From DASYYE01 sp035946955 (GTDB taxonomy: Bacteria; Actinomycetota; Actinomycetes; Streptosporangiales; Streptosporangiaceae), in contig DASYYE010000395.1 of NCBI GenBank assembly GCA_035946955.1, positions 1 through 34,798 of the forward strand: 34,798 nucleotides of DNA. The letters run 5' to 3'. Position numbers and translations under genes: made by a program. The notes under the pieces are model-generated. The model had not been told where the DNA came from. It saw only the letters and a program-made list of their open reading frames with translations, and searched no databases. Below are positions 7,964-15,305 of this stretch, in pieces (position 1 is the first letter of the stretch; the number at the start of each line of letters is the position of its first letter).

Positions 7964-8887
7964 TCAGGTGATGGGGGGCGGGTGGGAGTCGGCACTCGCG
8001 GCGAGCTCCGGGGCCCATCGGCAGACCGTGCAGGCGTGACGGAACACCGAGAGCGCGAACTCCATCGCGGTGGCGTGCGGGTCGTTGCTGGTCCGGACGT
8101 CGTCCCACTCCAGCAGGTACTCCCCGAGGCCGGCGTCCCAGTACGTGTGCGGTGGCCGGAGGGCCGCGCCGGCGAAGCCCGTTTCTGCTGGGTGCGCGTA
8201 GGCGTAGAACGCGGCGGTGGGGTGGCGGGCGTCCCCCGGCCACCAGCCAACGGCCACTTCCTGGGAGTCCATGGCGTTGCGCATGATGAAGTCCGTGGAA
8301 GGCGGCTCGGCCGGCTGACCCGAGAACAGGCTCACCGCGAGGTCGAATGAGCCCCACCAGGCATGGACGGGTGTGGACCTGCCGCGGTACGGCGCACGGA
8401 AGGCCGCCAGGACGAGCGCGGCCTGGGTCGCGGCCGCGAAGTAGGCACCGACCTCGCCGGGGTCGTAGTGGGCGTGCTCGTAGTCCTCGTCCAGCGGCAC
8501 GTGCCAGGGCACCTCTTGCGGTGTCGGGTCTATCTTCACCGGGCCCACGGCGGCCTGGACCGCGGCGAGCACGTCGCGGGTGACCTCGGCGACCGCCCGG
8601 TGCGGTGTGAGCGGGATACGTTCGGCACGGCCGCTGCTGTGTTCCACGGCCGCCTCGTGGGAGTGGAGGTCGAGCGCGACGACCACGGAGCCCGAGCCGT
8701 CGGGTGCGGGCAGCGGCGCGGTCTCCCAGCCGCGTGCGGTGAGGCGGAGCGCGGCGTGCTGCAGTTGCGGCTCGGGTGGCGCGAGCTTGGCTGCTAGTTT
8801 GCCGAGCACCTGGGTGTGCGTGTGCAGCGTGTCACAAGTCGCTTGCCACCCCTGGTACGACGCAGCTGGCCATCCTTCAAGCACCAT
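7964..8887 (-). CDS. DUF5996 family protein
   Basis: This 307-residue protein fits the DUF5996 family from end to end. It starts with the YQGWQATCDTLH segment, continues with VVVALDLHSHEAAVEHSSG and a middle HYDPGEVGAYFAAATQAALVL. Then come VHAWWGSFDLAVSLFSGQ and a C-terminal half with VAVGWWPGD and FYAYAHP. No enzymatic function is established for the family. There are no membrane segments or signal peptide, so it should be cytoplasmic. It stands alone on the minus strand with about 90 nt to the PHP gene. The ATG at 8887 lacks an obvious ribosome site. Confidence 0.8.
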   Translation of the reverse strand: MVLEGWPAASYQGWQATCDTLHTHTQVLGKLAAKLAPPEPQLQHAALRLTARGWETAPLPAPDGSGSVVVALDLHSHEAAVEHSSGRAERIPLTPHRAVAEVTRDVLAAVQAAVGPVKIDPTPQEVPWHVPLDEDYEHAHYDPGEVGAYFAAATQAALVLAAFRAPYRGRSTPVHAWWGSFDLAVSLFSGQPAEPPSTDFIMRNAMDSQEVAVGWWPGDARHPTAAFYAYAHPAETGFAGAALRPPHTYWDAGLGEYLLEWDDVRTSNDPHATAMEFALSVFRHACTVCRWAPELAASADSHPPPIT

Positions 8888-8922
8888 GGCACGCTATCGG
8901 GCGCGCGCCAGCGGCTCAAGCA

Positions 8923-8961
8923 CCCCGGCCGACAGCCGGGGACGCCCCACGGGCCCGTGGG
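8923..8961. repeat. Two adjacent palindromes upstream of the DUF5996 gene
   Basis: The first is a hairpin CCCCGGC-loop-GCCGGGG at 8923-8941. The second, at 8946-8961, is a perfect 16-bp palindrome, CCCACGGGCCCGTGGG. They lie 36-74 nt before the DUF5996 start, where an operator or leader structure could act. G+C-rich palindromes are common in such DNA, so the function is uncertain. Confidence 0.4.
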
Positions 8962-9347
8962 CCGTCCGGCGTGGCGGTGCGGCTCGGGCGAGGAGTCCCT
9001 CACCGCCGTGCCCGGCGTGTCGGGCCCGCCGTGGCCAGGGAGGACTGGAACGTCTTCACTGCATGGCGCGACCGCATCGTTCGGCTCCTCCCCGCTGCCA
9101 CCGCCTATGACAACGATGTCAAGCATTATGGCCAGCAGGCGTGTGGATGCGCGTTGTTCTTGTGCAAAAGTGACGAACTTGACCAAGAGGTGACTTCGGC
9201 ATGGGGTCATCTTCATGATCGTGTCGACCCCTTGAGCCCGCGCTGCCACAGGGGAGCCGTGGCAAATCCGAAAACTCGGATCACGCTGACCTGGCCCCTC
9301 GTCTGGTGATCGAGTGGATGGCGCAACTCTAACCGCCGCAGGCAACG
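8962..9347. other. Non-coding stretch, no gene recognised
   Basis: Several open frames cross this stretch on both strands, but none has a plausible start, ribosome site or recognisable family. It adjoins the glycosidase-like remnant and may hold decayed coding sequence that is no longer recognisable. Confidence 0.45.
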
Positions 9348-9554
9348 AATACGGGTGACACTGCGCTGGATGTCCGCGGCCGCTGCCGTGTCGCCGCTGC
9401 GCGCTGCCGCGTACTCGGCGAGGTAGGTCCACAGGAACCAGCTCCCGCCGTTCTGGTACCAGCCGCCCAGCTCCTGCACGCCCATGACCTGCCCCTGGGC
9501 ATTGGTCTGCAGCGTGAGGAAGTGGCTGTCGCACCCAGGCGCCCTGTTCAGGCG
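9348..9554 (-). pseudogene. Remnant of a glycosidase-like gene
   Basis: One minus-strand frame reads as a coherent protein for about 69 residues, including FLTLQTNAQGQVMGVQE, GGWYQNGGSWFLWTYLAEYA and DIQRSVTRI. The G-W-Y-x-N-G-G-S-W-x-L-W pattern and helical character recall the catalytic barrel of (alpha/alpha)6 glycosidases, but the exact family was not identified. Past SVTRI the frame becomes unrelated Arg/Pro-rich sequence with no domain to complete it, and upstream it runs straight into the 47-bp palindrome. It therefore looks like an internal fragment of a lost gene. Confidence 0.5.
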
Positions 9555-9601
9555 GATCGCGGTGACCTTTACTGCTATGCGCAGTACAAACAACCGCGAT
9601 C
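9555..9601. repeat. 47-bp dyad-symmetric element, copy A
   Basis: The element starts GATCGCGGT and ends ACCGCGATC (9-bp perfect arms). A second stem, TACTGC/GCAGTA, lies around a 5-nt centre, and all pairs share one central axis. It matches the element at 33793-33839 at 41 of 47 positions with no gaps. Both copies are followed 5 nt later by GATCAG. It abuts the glycosidase-like remnant and lies downstream of the FtsX-like permease gene. Confidence 0.8.
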
Positions 9602-9621
9602 CTGAAGATCAGGGGTTACCA

Positions 9622-9663
9622 ACGACGCGGGCCGCCGATGGCAAGGCTGGCGGCCCGCGTCGT
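9622..9663 (-). terminator. Strong hairpin downstream of the FtsX-like permease gene
   Basis: A perfect 15-bp inverted repeat, ACGACGCGGGCCGCC and its complement, surrounds a 12-nt loop. It begins about 20 nt after the permease stop codon. No T-tract follows, but the position and stem strength fit transcription termination of the padR-ABC operon. Confidence 0.7.
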
Positions 9664-9683
9664 CCCTCTCGGCGTGCCGGCTG

Positions 9684-12248
9684 TCACTCCATCGGCTGGC
9701 GGGAGATGACGGCGGGTTCGCGGCCTGCCAGCAGCCAGCCGGCCACGAATGCGACGAGCGGCATGCCCACGACGATGATGAGCAGGTTCGTCACCGGGAT
9801 GCTGGTGAGGGATGACAGGCCATCGAGCTGGTTGTCCTGGAAGAACGCGATGGCCGCGATATAGCCCGCGATGGTGCCGAGCACCGCGCCGAGGAAGGCG
9901 AGCGCCCCCGCGGTCGTGGCGGTGATCATCCGGCGGGTGGGAGGGCTCGCACCCGTTGCGGTCAGCGTGCGCAGGTCGCGTGCTGTCTCACTGCGGATCA
10001 GGCCGATGCTCATCCCCAGGATGCACAGCGCCAGGAACGTGCCGGCCGCGGTGGCCCAGTCGGTGATCGTGGTCAGTGACGGGATGCTGTTCCTGGTCTC
10101 GATCGACAGGCCCCCAGCGGCGGCCGTCAGCCTCGCGTTGCTGACCTGAGAGGCGGTGAGCGGCTGTGGGGTCTGGATGAGCCACCCCGCCACGAACAGC
10201 GACGGCCGGAGGTGCAGTGCCTGGACGGCGTGCTCGGTGGTCAGGGTGTTCGGCGCTGACGTGCCCGACGGCAGGGCGTTGACCGTCTGGATCATGGGGT
10301 TCGCGAGGCAGTCGCTCGGCGGGCAGGGGAACTGCCGGCTGTTGGGGCCGCCGCCCCTCCCTGGCCCATTACCCGGCCCGGCGCCGTTCTGGATGAAGTA
10401 GTTCCCGTACACAAGCTGCATCTTCGACATGGTCGACAGCCCAGGCCGCATCGTGAGGATGTCGGCGTTGGGGTTCACCTGCGATGCCTTGATGCCAAAC
10501 TCCGCGAGCAGTTGCGGCGTGGCGACATAGACCGGCCCGCTCCAGTTCCGCCCGGCCTGCGCGTGCTGGAGTGTGGCGTTCGTCGACTCGAGGGCGACCG
10601 AGTGGGAGCCCAGTGCGGTGGCGATGGTGTGCGCGGTGCGCTCCTGGGACGCCATGCTCGGTGCCGGAGGGTTACCAGACCCACCTGAGCCCGGTCCGCC
10701 TGGGCCGCCACCTGGCCCCTGGCCGACAGCGTAGACGATGAGCTGGCTGGACGTCAGGTTAGGGCCGGCGTAGTCAAGGACGTTGCCGAACCGCGCGGCG
10801 GAGGCGACACAGACCACCACCGCGATGAGGATGCCTACGCTGATCGCCCCGAGCGCCGAGCCCGAGCGGGCCCGGTAGCGCGCCATGTCACGCAGGGCGA
10901 GACGGACTGACACCGGGCCCCTGGTACCGACCCTGGCCAGCACGGAGACCAGGAACGGGGCCAGCAGCACCACGGCCACGATGAGGGCGACGAACCCCCC
11001 GACCAGTGCCTGGTAGGCGCTGCCCTGGCTCGACCCGTTGCTGCCGCGGGTGGCCGCGTCGCCGATCAGGACGAACGCGATGACAAAGAAGACGATCCCG
11101 GCGGGTGCGGCCCAGCGGTGGACCTTCTTCGGTGGCGCGGGGCGTCCGGACAGGGCGGCGACGATGGGGAGCCTGGCGACCGCGCGGGCGGGCCGCAGCG
11201 CGGCGAGGAAGGTCGCGATCACGGCCAGGACCATCGCCACGCCCACGATCCACCACGGGATCTGGAACGGCCCGATGAGGTGGTGGGCGCCCGACTCCAC
11301 GACCGGGCGGTAGGCGAGCCAGCCCGCCAGGCCAACGACGAGCCCGGCTACGGCGCCGGCGACGCCGACCACTGCCCCGTTCGCGGCGACCACCAGGCGG
11401 ATGTGCCTGTTGGTGGCGCCGATCGAGCCGAGCATCCCGATGGAGCGCAGCCGGCGCTGTGCCAGTACGGTGAAACCACCGATCGAGACCAAGGCGATGA
11501 GGAGCATCCCCAGCGTGGCCGCGACCACGGTGATCGTCTGCGGGTTGACGATGTTCTGCGCTGTCTGTCCCGATTCGGCCGAGACATTCTTGCCGATCTT
11601 GGCGGGGCTCACCCCATGCGCGTCGAACAGCACGGTGACCTGCGCCGGCCCGGTGACCTGACCGGGCGCCACCAGGGCGAAATCGTGCAGCGTGTCCATT
11701 GGGTCCGCGACGATCCCGACGACGGTGCGGGTCTTGCCGCCCATCTGCCAGACGCTGCCGACCTTCAGCTTGAAGGTCGACGCCAGGCCGCTCGTCACGG
11801 CCACCTGGCCGGGCCCGACCGGGTAGTGCCCACTGACCAGGGACAGCATGGGCTGCCCGAACGGGCCGTGTGGGTCCTGGGAGCGCAGGATGTAGGAATT
11901 GATGGACCCGGGGATGGCGACCGTCTGGTTGTAGATGACGTCGGCCTTCCCGAAGCGCTGCTGCAGCGCGGCGATCTGGGCGGACAGGTGCGGGTCCGGC
12001 GTGTTGAACGTCGCCATGTCCGTGGCGGTGCCGAAGTCGGCATTGGGGGGCGCCGGGGTGTTGGTGGATACGGCCGCCCCGATCAGGGTGGCGGCCACCG
12101 CGACGACGATGAGTGCCCAGACCAGGAGTTGCTGGCGCCATTCGCGGCGGAACAGCCGCCATGCCCAGCGGACAACGGCGCGGCGGGCGGGCACGCCCCC
12201 GTTGGGAGCCCGCCGCGCGTCCGGGCGTTCGAGCAGTGCCGCGCTCAC
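9684..12248 (-). CDS. FtsX-like ABC transporter permease (MacB/antimicrobial-export type)
   Basis: This 854-residue protein has a basic N terminus and a first membrane segment (LLVWALIVVAVAATLIGAAV). A large extracellular region follows, then an FtsX-type block (VAATLGMLLIALVSIGGFTVLA, RRLRSIGMLGSIGATNRHI). There are further membrane segments in the centre and a second FtsX-type block near the C terminus (SIGLIRSETARDLRTLTATG). Two flexible Gly/Pro-rich stretches (GQGPGGGPGGPG and GPGNGPGRGGGP) interrupt the second extracellular part. Such permeases pair with MacB-like ATPases to export peptides, antibiotics or lipids, or to sense cell-envelope stress. The GTG start overlaps the ATPase stop (GTGA). 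With PadR upstream, drug or peptide export is likely; the substrate is unknown. Confidence 0.87.
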   Translation of the reverse strand: MSAALLERPDARRAPNGGVPARRAVVRWAWRLFRREWRQQLLVWALIVVAVAATLIGAAVSTNTPAPPNADFGTATDMATFNTPDPHLSAQIAALQQRFGKADVIYNQTVAIPGSINSYILRSQDPHGPFGQPMLSLVSGHYPVGPGQVAVTSGLASTFKLKVGSVWQMGGKTRTVVGIVADPMDTLHDFALVAPGQVTGPAQVTVLFDAHGVSPAKIGKNVSAESGQTAQNIVNPQTITVVAATLGMLLIALVSIGGFTVLAQRRLRSIGMLGSIGATNRHIRLVVAANGAVVGVAGAVAGLVVGLAGWLAYRPVVESGAHHLIGPFQIPWWIVGVAMVLAVIATFLAALRPARAVARLPIVAALSGRPAPPKKVHRWAAPAGIVFFVIAFVLIGDAATRGSNGSSQGSAYQALVGGFVALIVAVVLLAPFLVSVLARVGTRGPVSVRLALRDMARYRARSGSALGAISVGILIAVVVCVASAARFGNVLDYAGPNLTSSQLIVYAVGQGPGGGPGGPGSGGSGNPPAPSMASQERTAHTIATALGSHSVALESTNATLQHAQAGRNWSGPVYVATPQLLAEFGIKASQVNPNADILTMRPGLSTMSKMQLVYGNYFIQNGAGPGNGPGRGGGPNSRQFPCPPSDCLANPMIQTVNALPSGTSAPNTLTTEHAVQALHLRPSLFVAGWLIQTPQPLTASQVSNARLTAAAGGLSIETRNSIPSLTTITDWATAAGTFLALCILGMSIGLIRSETARDLRTLTATGASPPTRRMITATTAGALAFLGAVLGTIAGYIAAIAFFQDNQLDGLSSLTSIPVTNLLIIVVGMPLVAFVAGWLLAGREPAVISRQPME

Positions 12249-12967
12249 GGCCGGACCTCCGGGGCGAAGAGAGACTCGGGGCCGGCCGGCGGAGCGGTCT
12301 GGTCAACCACCCGCCCGTCGCGGAGGAACACCACCTTCTCCGCCCAGGAAGCCAGCTGCGCGTCATGGGTCACGACCACCGCCGCCACCCCTTGCTTGCA
12401 CGCCTCGTGCAGCAGACGCATCACCTCTTCGGCATTGACTGAGTCCAGTGCGCCGGAGGGTTCGTCAGCGAGCAGCAGACCACGTTCACCGACCACCGCG
12501 CGGGCAATGGCTACCCGTTGCCGCTCACCGCCGGACAGCTCGTCGGGGAACCGTGAGGCCCGGTCCTTGAGGCCGAGGTTCTCCAGCGACCGCAGCGCCA
12601 CGCTGCGCGCCTTCCTCGCCGACGTCCCGTCGAGCTCCAGCGGCAGGGCGACGTTCTCGGCCGCGGTGAGCCCTGGCAGCAGGTTGAAGTCCTGGAAGAC
12701 GTAACCGATGGACCGCCGCCGCAGCCGCGCCTTGTCATTGCGCGACATCTTCGACAGCGGGGCGCCAGCGACCAGCACCTCGCCACTGGTCGGCTCCTCC
12801 AGGCTGCCGGCGATCGTCAGCAGGGTGGATTTGCCTGACCCGCTGGGGCCCATGACCGCCACCATCGCGCCCGCGTCCACGGACAGGTCGACCTCCCGGA
12901 GCGCGTGCACCTGTGCCGCGCCCTCGCCGTAGGTCTTGGAAATCTGTCGCAACTCGAGAACGCTCAC
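12245..12967 (-). CDS. ABC transporter ATP-binding protein (MacB/LolD type)
   Basis: This 240-residue ATPase has Walker A GPSGSGKST, a Q-loop in YVFQDFNLLPGLTAAENV, signature LSGGERQR, Walker B GLLLADEPSGALD and H-loop VVVTHDAQ. The FNLLPGLTAAENVALPL segment and the short length are typical of ATPases that serve FtsX-like permeases. The GTG start overlaps the stop of the 53-codon small ORF (GTGA), and the 3' end overlaps the permease start (GTGA). It should energise the permease at the inner face of the membrane. Confidence 0.93.
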   Translation of the reverse strand: MSVLELRQISKTYGEGAAQVHALREVDLSVDAGAMVAVMGPSGSGKSTLLTIAGSLEEPTSGEVLVAGAPLSKMSRNDKARLRRRSIGYVFQDFNLLPGLTAAENVALPLELDGTSARKARSVALRSLENLGLKDRASRFPDELSGGERQRVAIARAVVGERGLLLADEPSGALDSVNAEEVMRLLHEACKQGVAAVVVTHDAQLASWAEKVVFLRDGRVVDQTAPPAGPESLFAPEVRP

Positions 12968-13125
12968 TGTGTCACCCGCTCGCTCTGCTTGTCCCGCTCG
13001 CTCTGCTTGTCCCGCTCGCTTCCGGGGCGCCTGAAGGCACCGCCTTCCCTCGTCGCTCCCGCGCTCGCTCCGCTCGCTCCTCGCTCCTCAGTCCAGGCGG
13101 CGCCGCGCCCCTCGCGCTCGCTCAT
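12964..13125 (-). CDS. 53-residue charged small ORF between padR and the ABC ATPase
   Basis: The 155-nt gap between padR and the ATPase gene is open in one frame for exactly 53 codons. The ATG overlaps the padR stop (ATGA), and the TGA overlaps the ATPase GTG (GTGA). The product, starting MSEREGRGAAW, is hydrophilic and rich in Arg, Glu, Ser, Ala and Gly, with a tandem SERDKQ-SERDKQ-SER near the C terminus. It has no signal peptide or membrane segment. At DNA level it consists largely of GAGCGAGCG-like repeats, so it may be a low-complexity spacer that keeps ribosomes moving from padR to the ATPase rather than a functional protein. No family was recognised. Confidence 0.5.
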   Translation of the reverse strand: MSEREGRGAAWTEERGASGASAGATREGGAFRRPGSERDKQSERDKQSERVTQ

Positions 13126-13703
13126 CTGCGAACCCCCAATTTCCGCCGGATCTTCGGCAATGTGACAGCGACGGCCTCGGTGGGACTGGCCGCCTCCCGC
13201 TTGATGCGGCCCTCGGCCGCGTCAAGCCACCGGACGACCGAGTCCAGCCGGAACAGCTCGGCGTCGACCACCAGGGCCAGGCTCATGTCGTACTGGGCCT
13301 CGTCCTCTTTCAGGTGGGTCCACTCCTGCATCAGCTCGACCAGGTAACGCCGGTGCACCTGGATCACCCCGTGCACATCCAGGCCGGGCACCCGCAGCGC
13401 GACCAGCACTTTCATGACCAGTTCGTCGCGCGGCGGCGAAGACAGGTCCGGTGGTGTGCGCAGCCAGTTCGCGAGCTCGCACTCACCTTCCGCGGTGATG
13501 CGGAAGTTCTTCTGCGGGCCGTCGTCGTCCTGGTCATCAGACTCGACGAACCCATCCCGCTCCAGTCGTTGCAGGGTCGTGTAGACCTGACCCACGTTCA
13601 GTGGCCAGACCTCCCCCGTCCGGGCCTCGAACTCCTCACGGAGTTGCAGGCCGTACATGGGCCCCTCACTGAGCAGTGCAAGCAGTGCATGTCGCACACT
13701 CAT
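13122..13703 (-). CDS. PadR family transcriptional regulator
   Basis: This 193-residue regulator has the PadR winged helix at its N terminus (MSVRHALLALLSEGPMYGLQL, then LNVGQVYTTLQRLERDGFVES) and a longer C-terminal helical region for dimerisation (VHRRYLVELMQEWTHLKEDE), as in PadR subfamily 2. PadR proteins commonly repress a neighbouring transporter gene until a drug-like ligand binds. Here padR is the first gene of the transporter operon, and a palindrome covers its promoter, which suggests autoregulation. AAGGA lies 7 nt before the ATG. Confidence 0.92.
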   Translation of the reverse strand: MSVRHALLALLSEGPMYGLQLREEFEARTGEVWPLNVGQVYTTLQRLERDGFVESDDQDDDGPQKNFRITAEGECELANWLRTPPDLSSPPRDELVMKVLVALRVPGLDVHGVIQVHRRYLVELMQEWTHLKEDEAQYDMSLALVVDAELFRLDSVVRWLDAAEGRIKREAASPTEAVAVTLPKIRRKLGVRR

Positions 13704-13720
13704 CGGTCGTCCTTACTGCG

Positions 13721-13752
13721 TAGCATACTGAGTATAATAGTCAGTATAGCTA
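13721..13752 (-). promoter_or_regulatory. Promoter and probable PadR operator
   Basis: An inverted repeat TAGCATACTGA (13721-13731) / TCAGTATAGCTA (13741-13752) is symmetric apart from one inserted base, with a 9-bp AT-rich centre. It stands 18-49 nt before the padR ATG in a conspicuously AT-rich patch. On the minus strand it contains -10-like hexamers TATACT and TATGCT, so a repressor bound here would block RNA polymerase. Confidence 0.6.
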
Positions 13753-13903
13753 TACCAAGCTGAGGAAATACACAGCCAACTGGATGTCGTCGGGCGTGGT
13801 CGTTTCCTTCTGCCCAACCCCCAGCATCGTGCACCGGCACGCTGCCGGCTATCGGGGAGTTCCCTGATCTATCCCTGAGGTGCCCCGGGCTGACCGGGCC
13901 AGG

Positions 13904-14740
13904 TCAGGATGAGGTCCACGCGGTGCTGCGCTCCCACAACTGGCTGGCGAGTTCCGGGGTGGCTACTTTGCTGGCCTCCCGCTCCCGGCACTTGTCATAG
14001 AAGCGGCCACTCACCCCGGCTGCCTCCGGGGAGGTCGCGCAGTACAGTGACGTCTGCGCGCCCTGCTCGTTCGAGATCATCCTGAGCTTCATCAGCGGGC
14101 GGACCGGCCACGGCACCCGCCGCCAGATGTCGGAGGCGACCACTCCCGGGTGCAGCGCATAAGCCGTCACGGACTTGCTGTCGAGACGCCGCGCCAGTTC
14201 CTGGGTGAACAGGACATTGCACAACTTGGAGACCTCGTACTCACGCAGTCCGACGTAGGTGACGGTGGGCCGCTGCAGGGCGTCGAAGTCGATGCCCTTG
14301 GCCTGGTAGTGGGCATCGCTGGAGACAGTGACCACCCGCGCCGGGCCGCTGCTGGTGAGCCGGTCGAGCAGGGCCGTGGTGAGTGCGAAGTGGCCCAGGT
14401 GGTTCACACCGAACGTCATCTCGAAGCCGTCACGGGTCAGGCCCCTGCGCCCAGCCACACCAGCGTTGTTGACCAGCACGTGCAGTGGCTCGTCCAGCGC
14501 CAGGAACTGTGCGGCACACTGCCGGACCGAGGACAGGTCAGCGAGGTCCAGCGGCAGGTAGGACAGGTTCTTGTTGCCCGTCTCGGCGATGATGGCATCA
14601 ATGGCCGCCCGGGTCTTCTCCTCCGAGCGGGCCGCCACATAGACCTTGCCGCCGCGCCGCGCGAGCCCGGCCACGGTGGCCCGCCCGATTCCAGTGTTGC
14701 CGCCCGTCACCAGGAACGTCTGGCCGGTGAGGTCATCCAT
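13904..14740 (-). CDS. Short-chain dehydrogenase/reductase (retinol dehydrogenase-like)
   Basis: This 278-residue SDR has the cofactor motif TGGNTGIGRATV, NADP-type arginine at ARSEEKTR, the structural NNAGVAG, VTVSSDAH with the active-site Ser, and YEVSK with the catalytic Tyr and Lys. The C-terminal part (HPGVVASDIWRR) resembles retinol/WW-domain oxidoreductase-like SDRs, which reduce or oxidise hydrophobic alcohols; the substrate is not predictable. There are two adjacent ATGs. The second (14740) is chosen because AGGAGG lies 6 nt before it. It stands alone, divergent from the DUF1918 gene. Confidence 0.88.
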   Translation of the reverse strand: MDDLTGQTFLVTGGNTGIGRATVAGLARRGGKVYVAARSEEKTRAAIDAIIAETGNKNLSYLPLDLADLSSVRQCAAQFLALDEPLHVLVNNAGVAGRRGLTRDGFEMTFGVNHLGHFALTTALLDRLTSSGPARVVTVSSDAHYQAKGIDFDALQRPTVTYVGLREYEVSKLCNVLFTQELARRLDSKSVTAYALHPGVVASDIWRRVPWPVRPLMKLRMISNEQGAQTSLYCATSPEAAGVSGRFYDKCREREASKVATPELASQLWERSTAWTSS

Positions 14741-14859
14741 CATGCTCCTCCTGGCAGGTGAGCCACGGGGTGGGCCAGTGGGAGCTGGCCATAAGAGACA
14801 GCTATCGTCTCAGGCCCTCACGGGCGCGGCACTCTGGGGCCGGGCTGGCCAGTCACCAG

Positions 14860-14942
14860 CACCGCGGCACCCGAGGTCGGGGGTGGCCGGTCACCTCCAC
14901 CGCGGCACCCGAGGTCGGGGGTGGCCGGTCACCTCCACCGCG
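14860..14942. repeat. 38-bp tandem repeats in the SDR-DUF1918 intergenic region
   Basis: Two identical 38-bp units (14860-14897 and 14898-14935) begin CACCGCGGCACCCGAGGTCG and are followed by the first 7 bp of a third. The sequence just before unit 1 (about 14833-14859) is a diverged half-copy. Apart from these repeats, the 361-nt divergent region 14741-15101 holds only the ribosome site of the DUF1918 gene. Confidence 0.85.
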
Positions 14943-15101
14943 CCAGCCCAGTGTGGACTGGCGGGGCTCGTCCGGCACCCGGATGCCCCGTGGCCGCGAG
15001 TGACGGAAGCCACGGCAAAGGGATCCGAGTCGGTGGACTTCACGCGACTGGCGGGCCACTGCGAGGGGTATAGGCAGGGGATACACCCCGAGGAGGACGC
15101 G

Positions 15102-15305
15102 ATGAAGGCTAAAGTCGGGGACCGGCTGGTGATCGACGGGACCAACCTGGGTGAGCCGCGGCGGATTGGTGTCGTCACCGCGGTGACACACGCGGACGGC
15201 ACGCCCCCGTATGTGGTGCGCTGGGAAGACAACCACGAGTCCACCGTGTTCCCTGGTCCCACGGCACACGTGGAGGGCGGGGGGTCGCCGGGAAGCCATC
15301 CATGA
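15102..15305 (+). CDS. DUF1918 domain protein
   Basis: This 67-residue protein is an almost complete DUF1918 domain: MKAKVGDRLVIDG, then the EPRRIGVVTAV segment, PPYVVRWEDNHES and TVFPGPTAHV. The fold is a small SH3-like beta barrel common in actinobacteria; its role is unknown, and nucleic-acid binding is a reasonable guess. AGGAGG precedes the ATG. The stop overlaps the next start (ATGA), so it is coupled to the baeRF gene. An upstream in-frame start would include the tandem repeats and is rejected. Confidence 0.9.
   Translation: MKAKVGDRLVIDGTNLGEPRRIGVVTAVTHADGTPPYVVRWEDNHESTVFPGPTAHVEGGGSPGSHP

Noticed and set aside
8794..9534. Minus-strand frame overlapping the DUF5996 start and the glycosidase remnant
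   Set aside because: It changes character several times, conflicts with two better supported features and has no recognisable domain.
9555..9601. Insertion sequence end or attachment site
   Set aside because: No transposase or integrase gene and no target duplication is visible; it is kept only as a palindromic repeat.
11118..12704. Long open frame on the plus strand, opposite the ABC permease and ATPase
   Set aside because: The product is Arg/Asp/Gly-rich without family features; antisense frames stay open in high-G+C DNA, and the minus-strand genes have clear motifs.
14860..14942. Possible CRISPR array
   Set aside because: The 38-bp units are directly adjacent with no spacers, and no cas genes are present.
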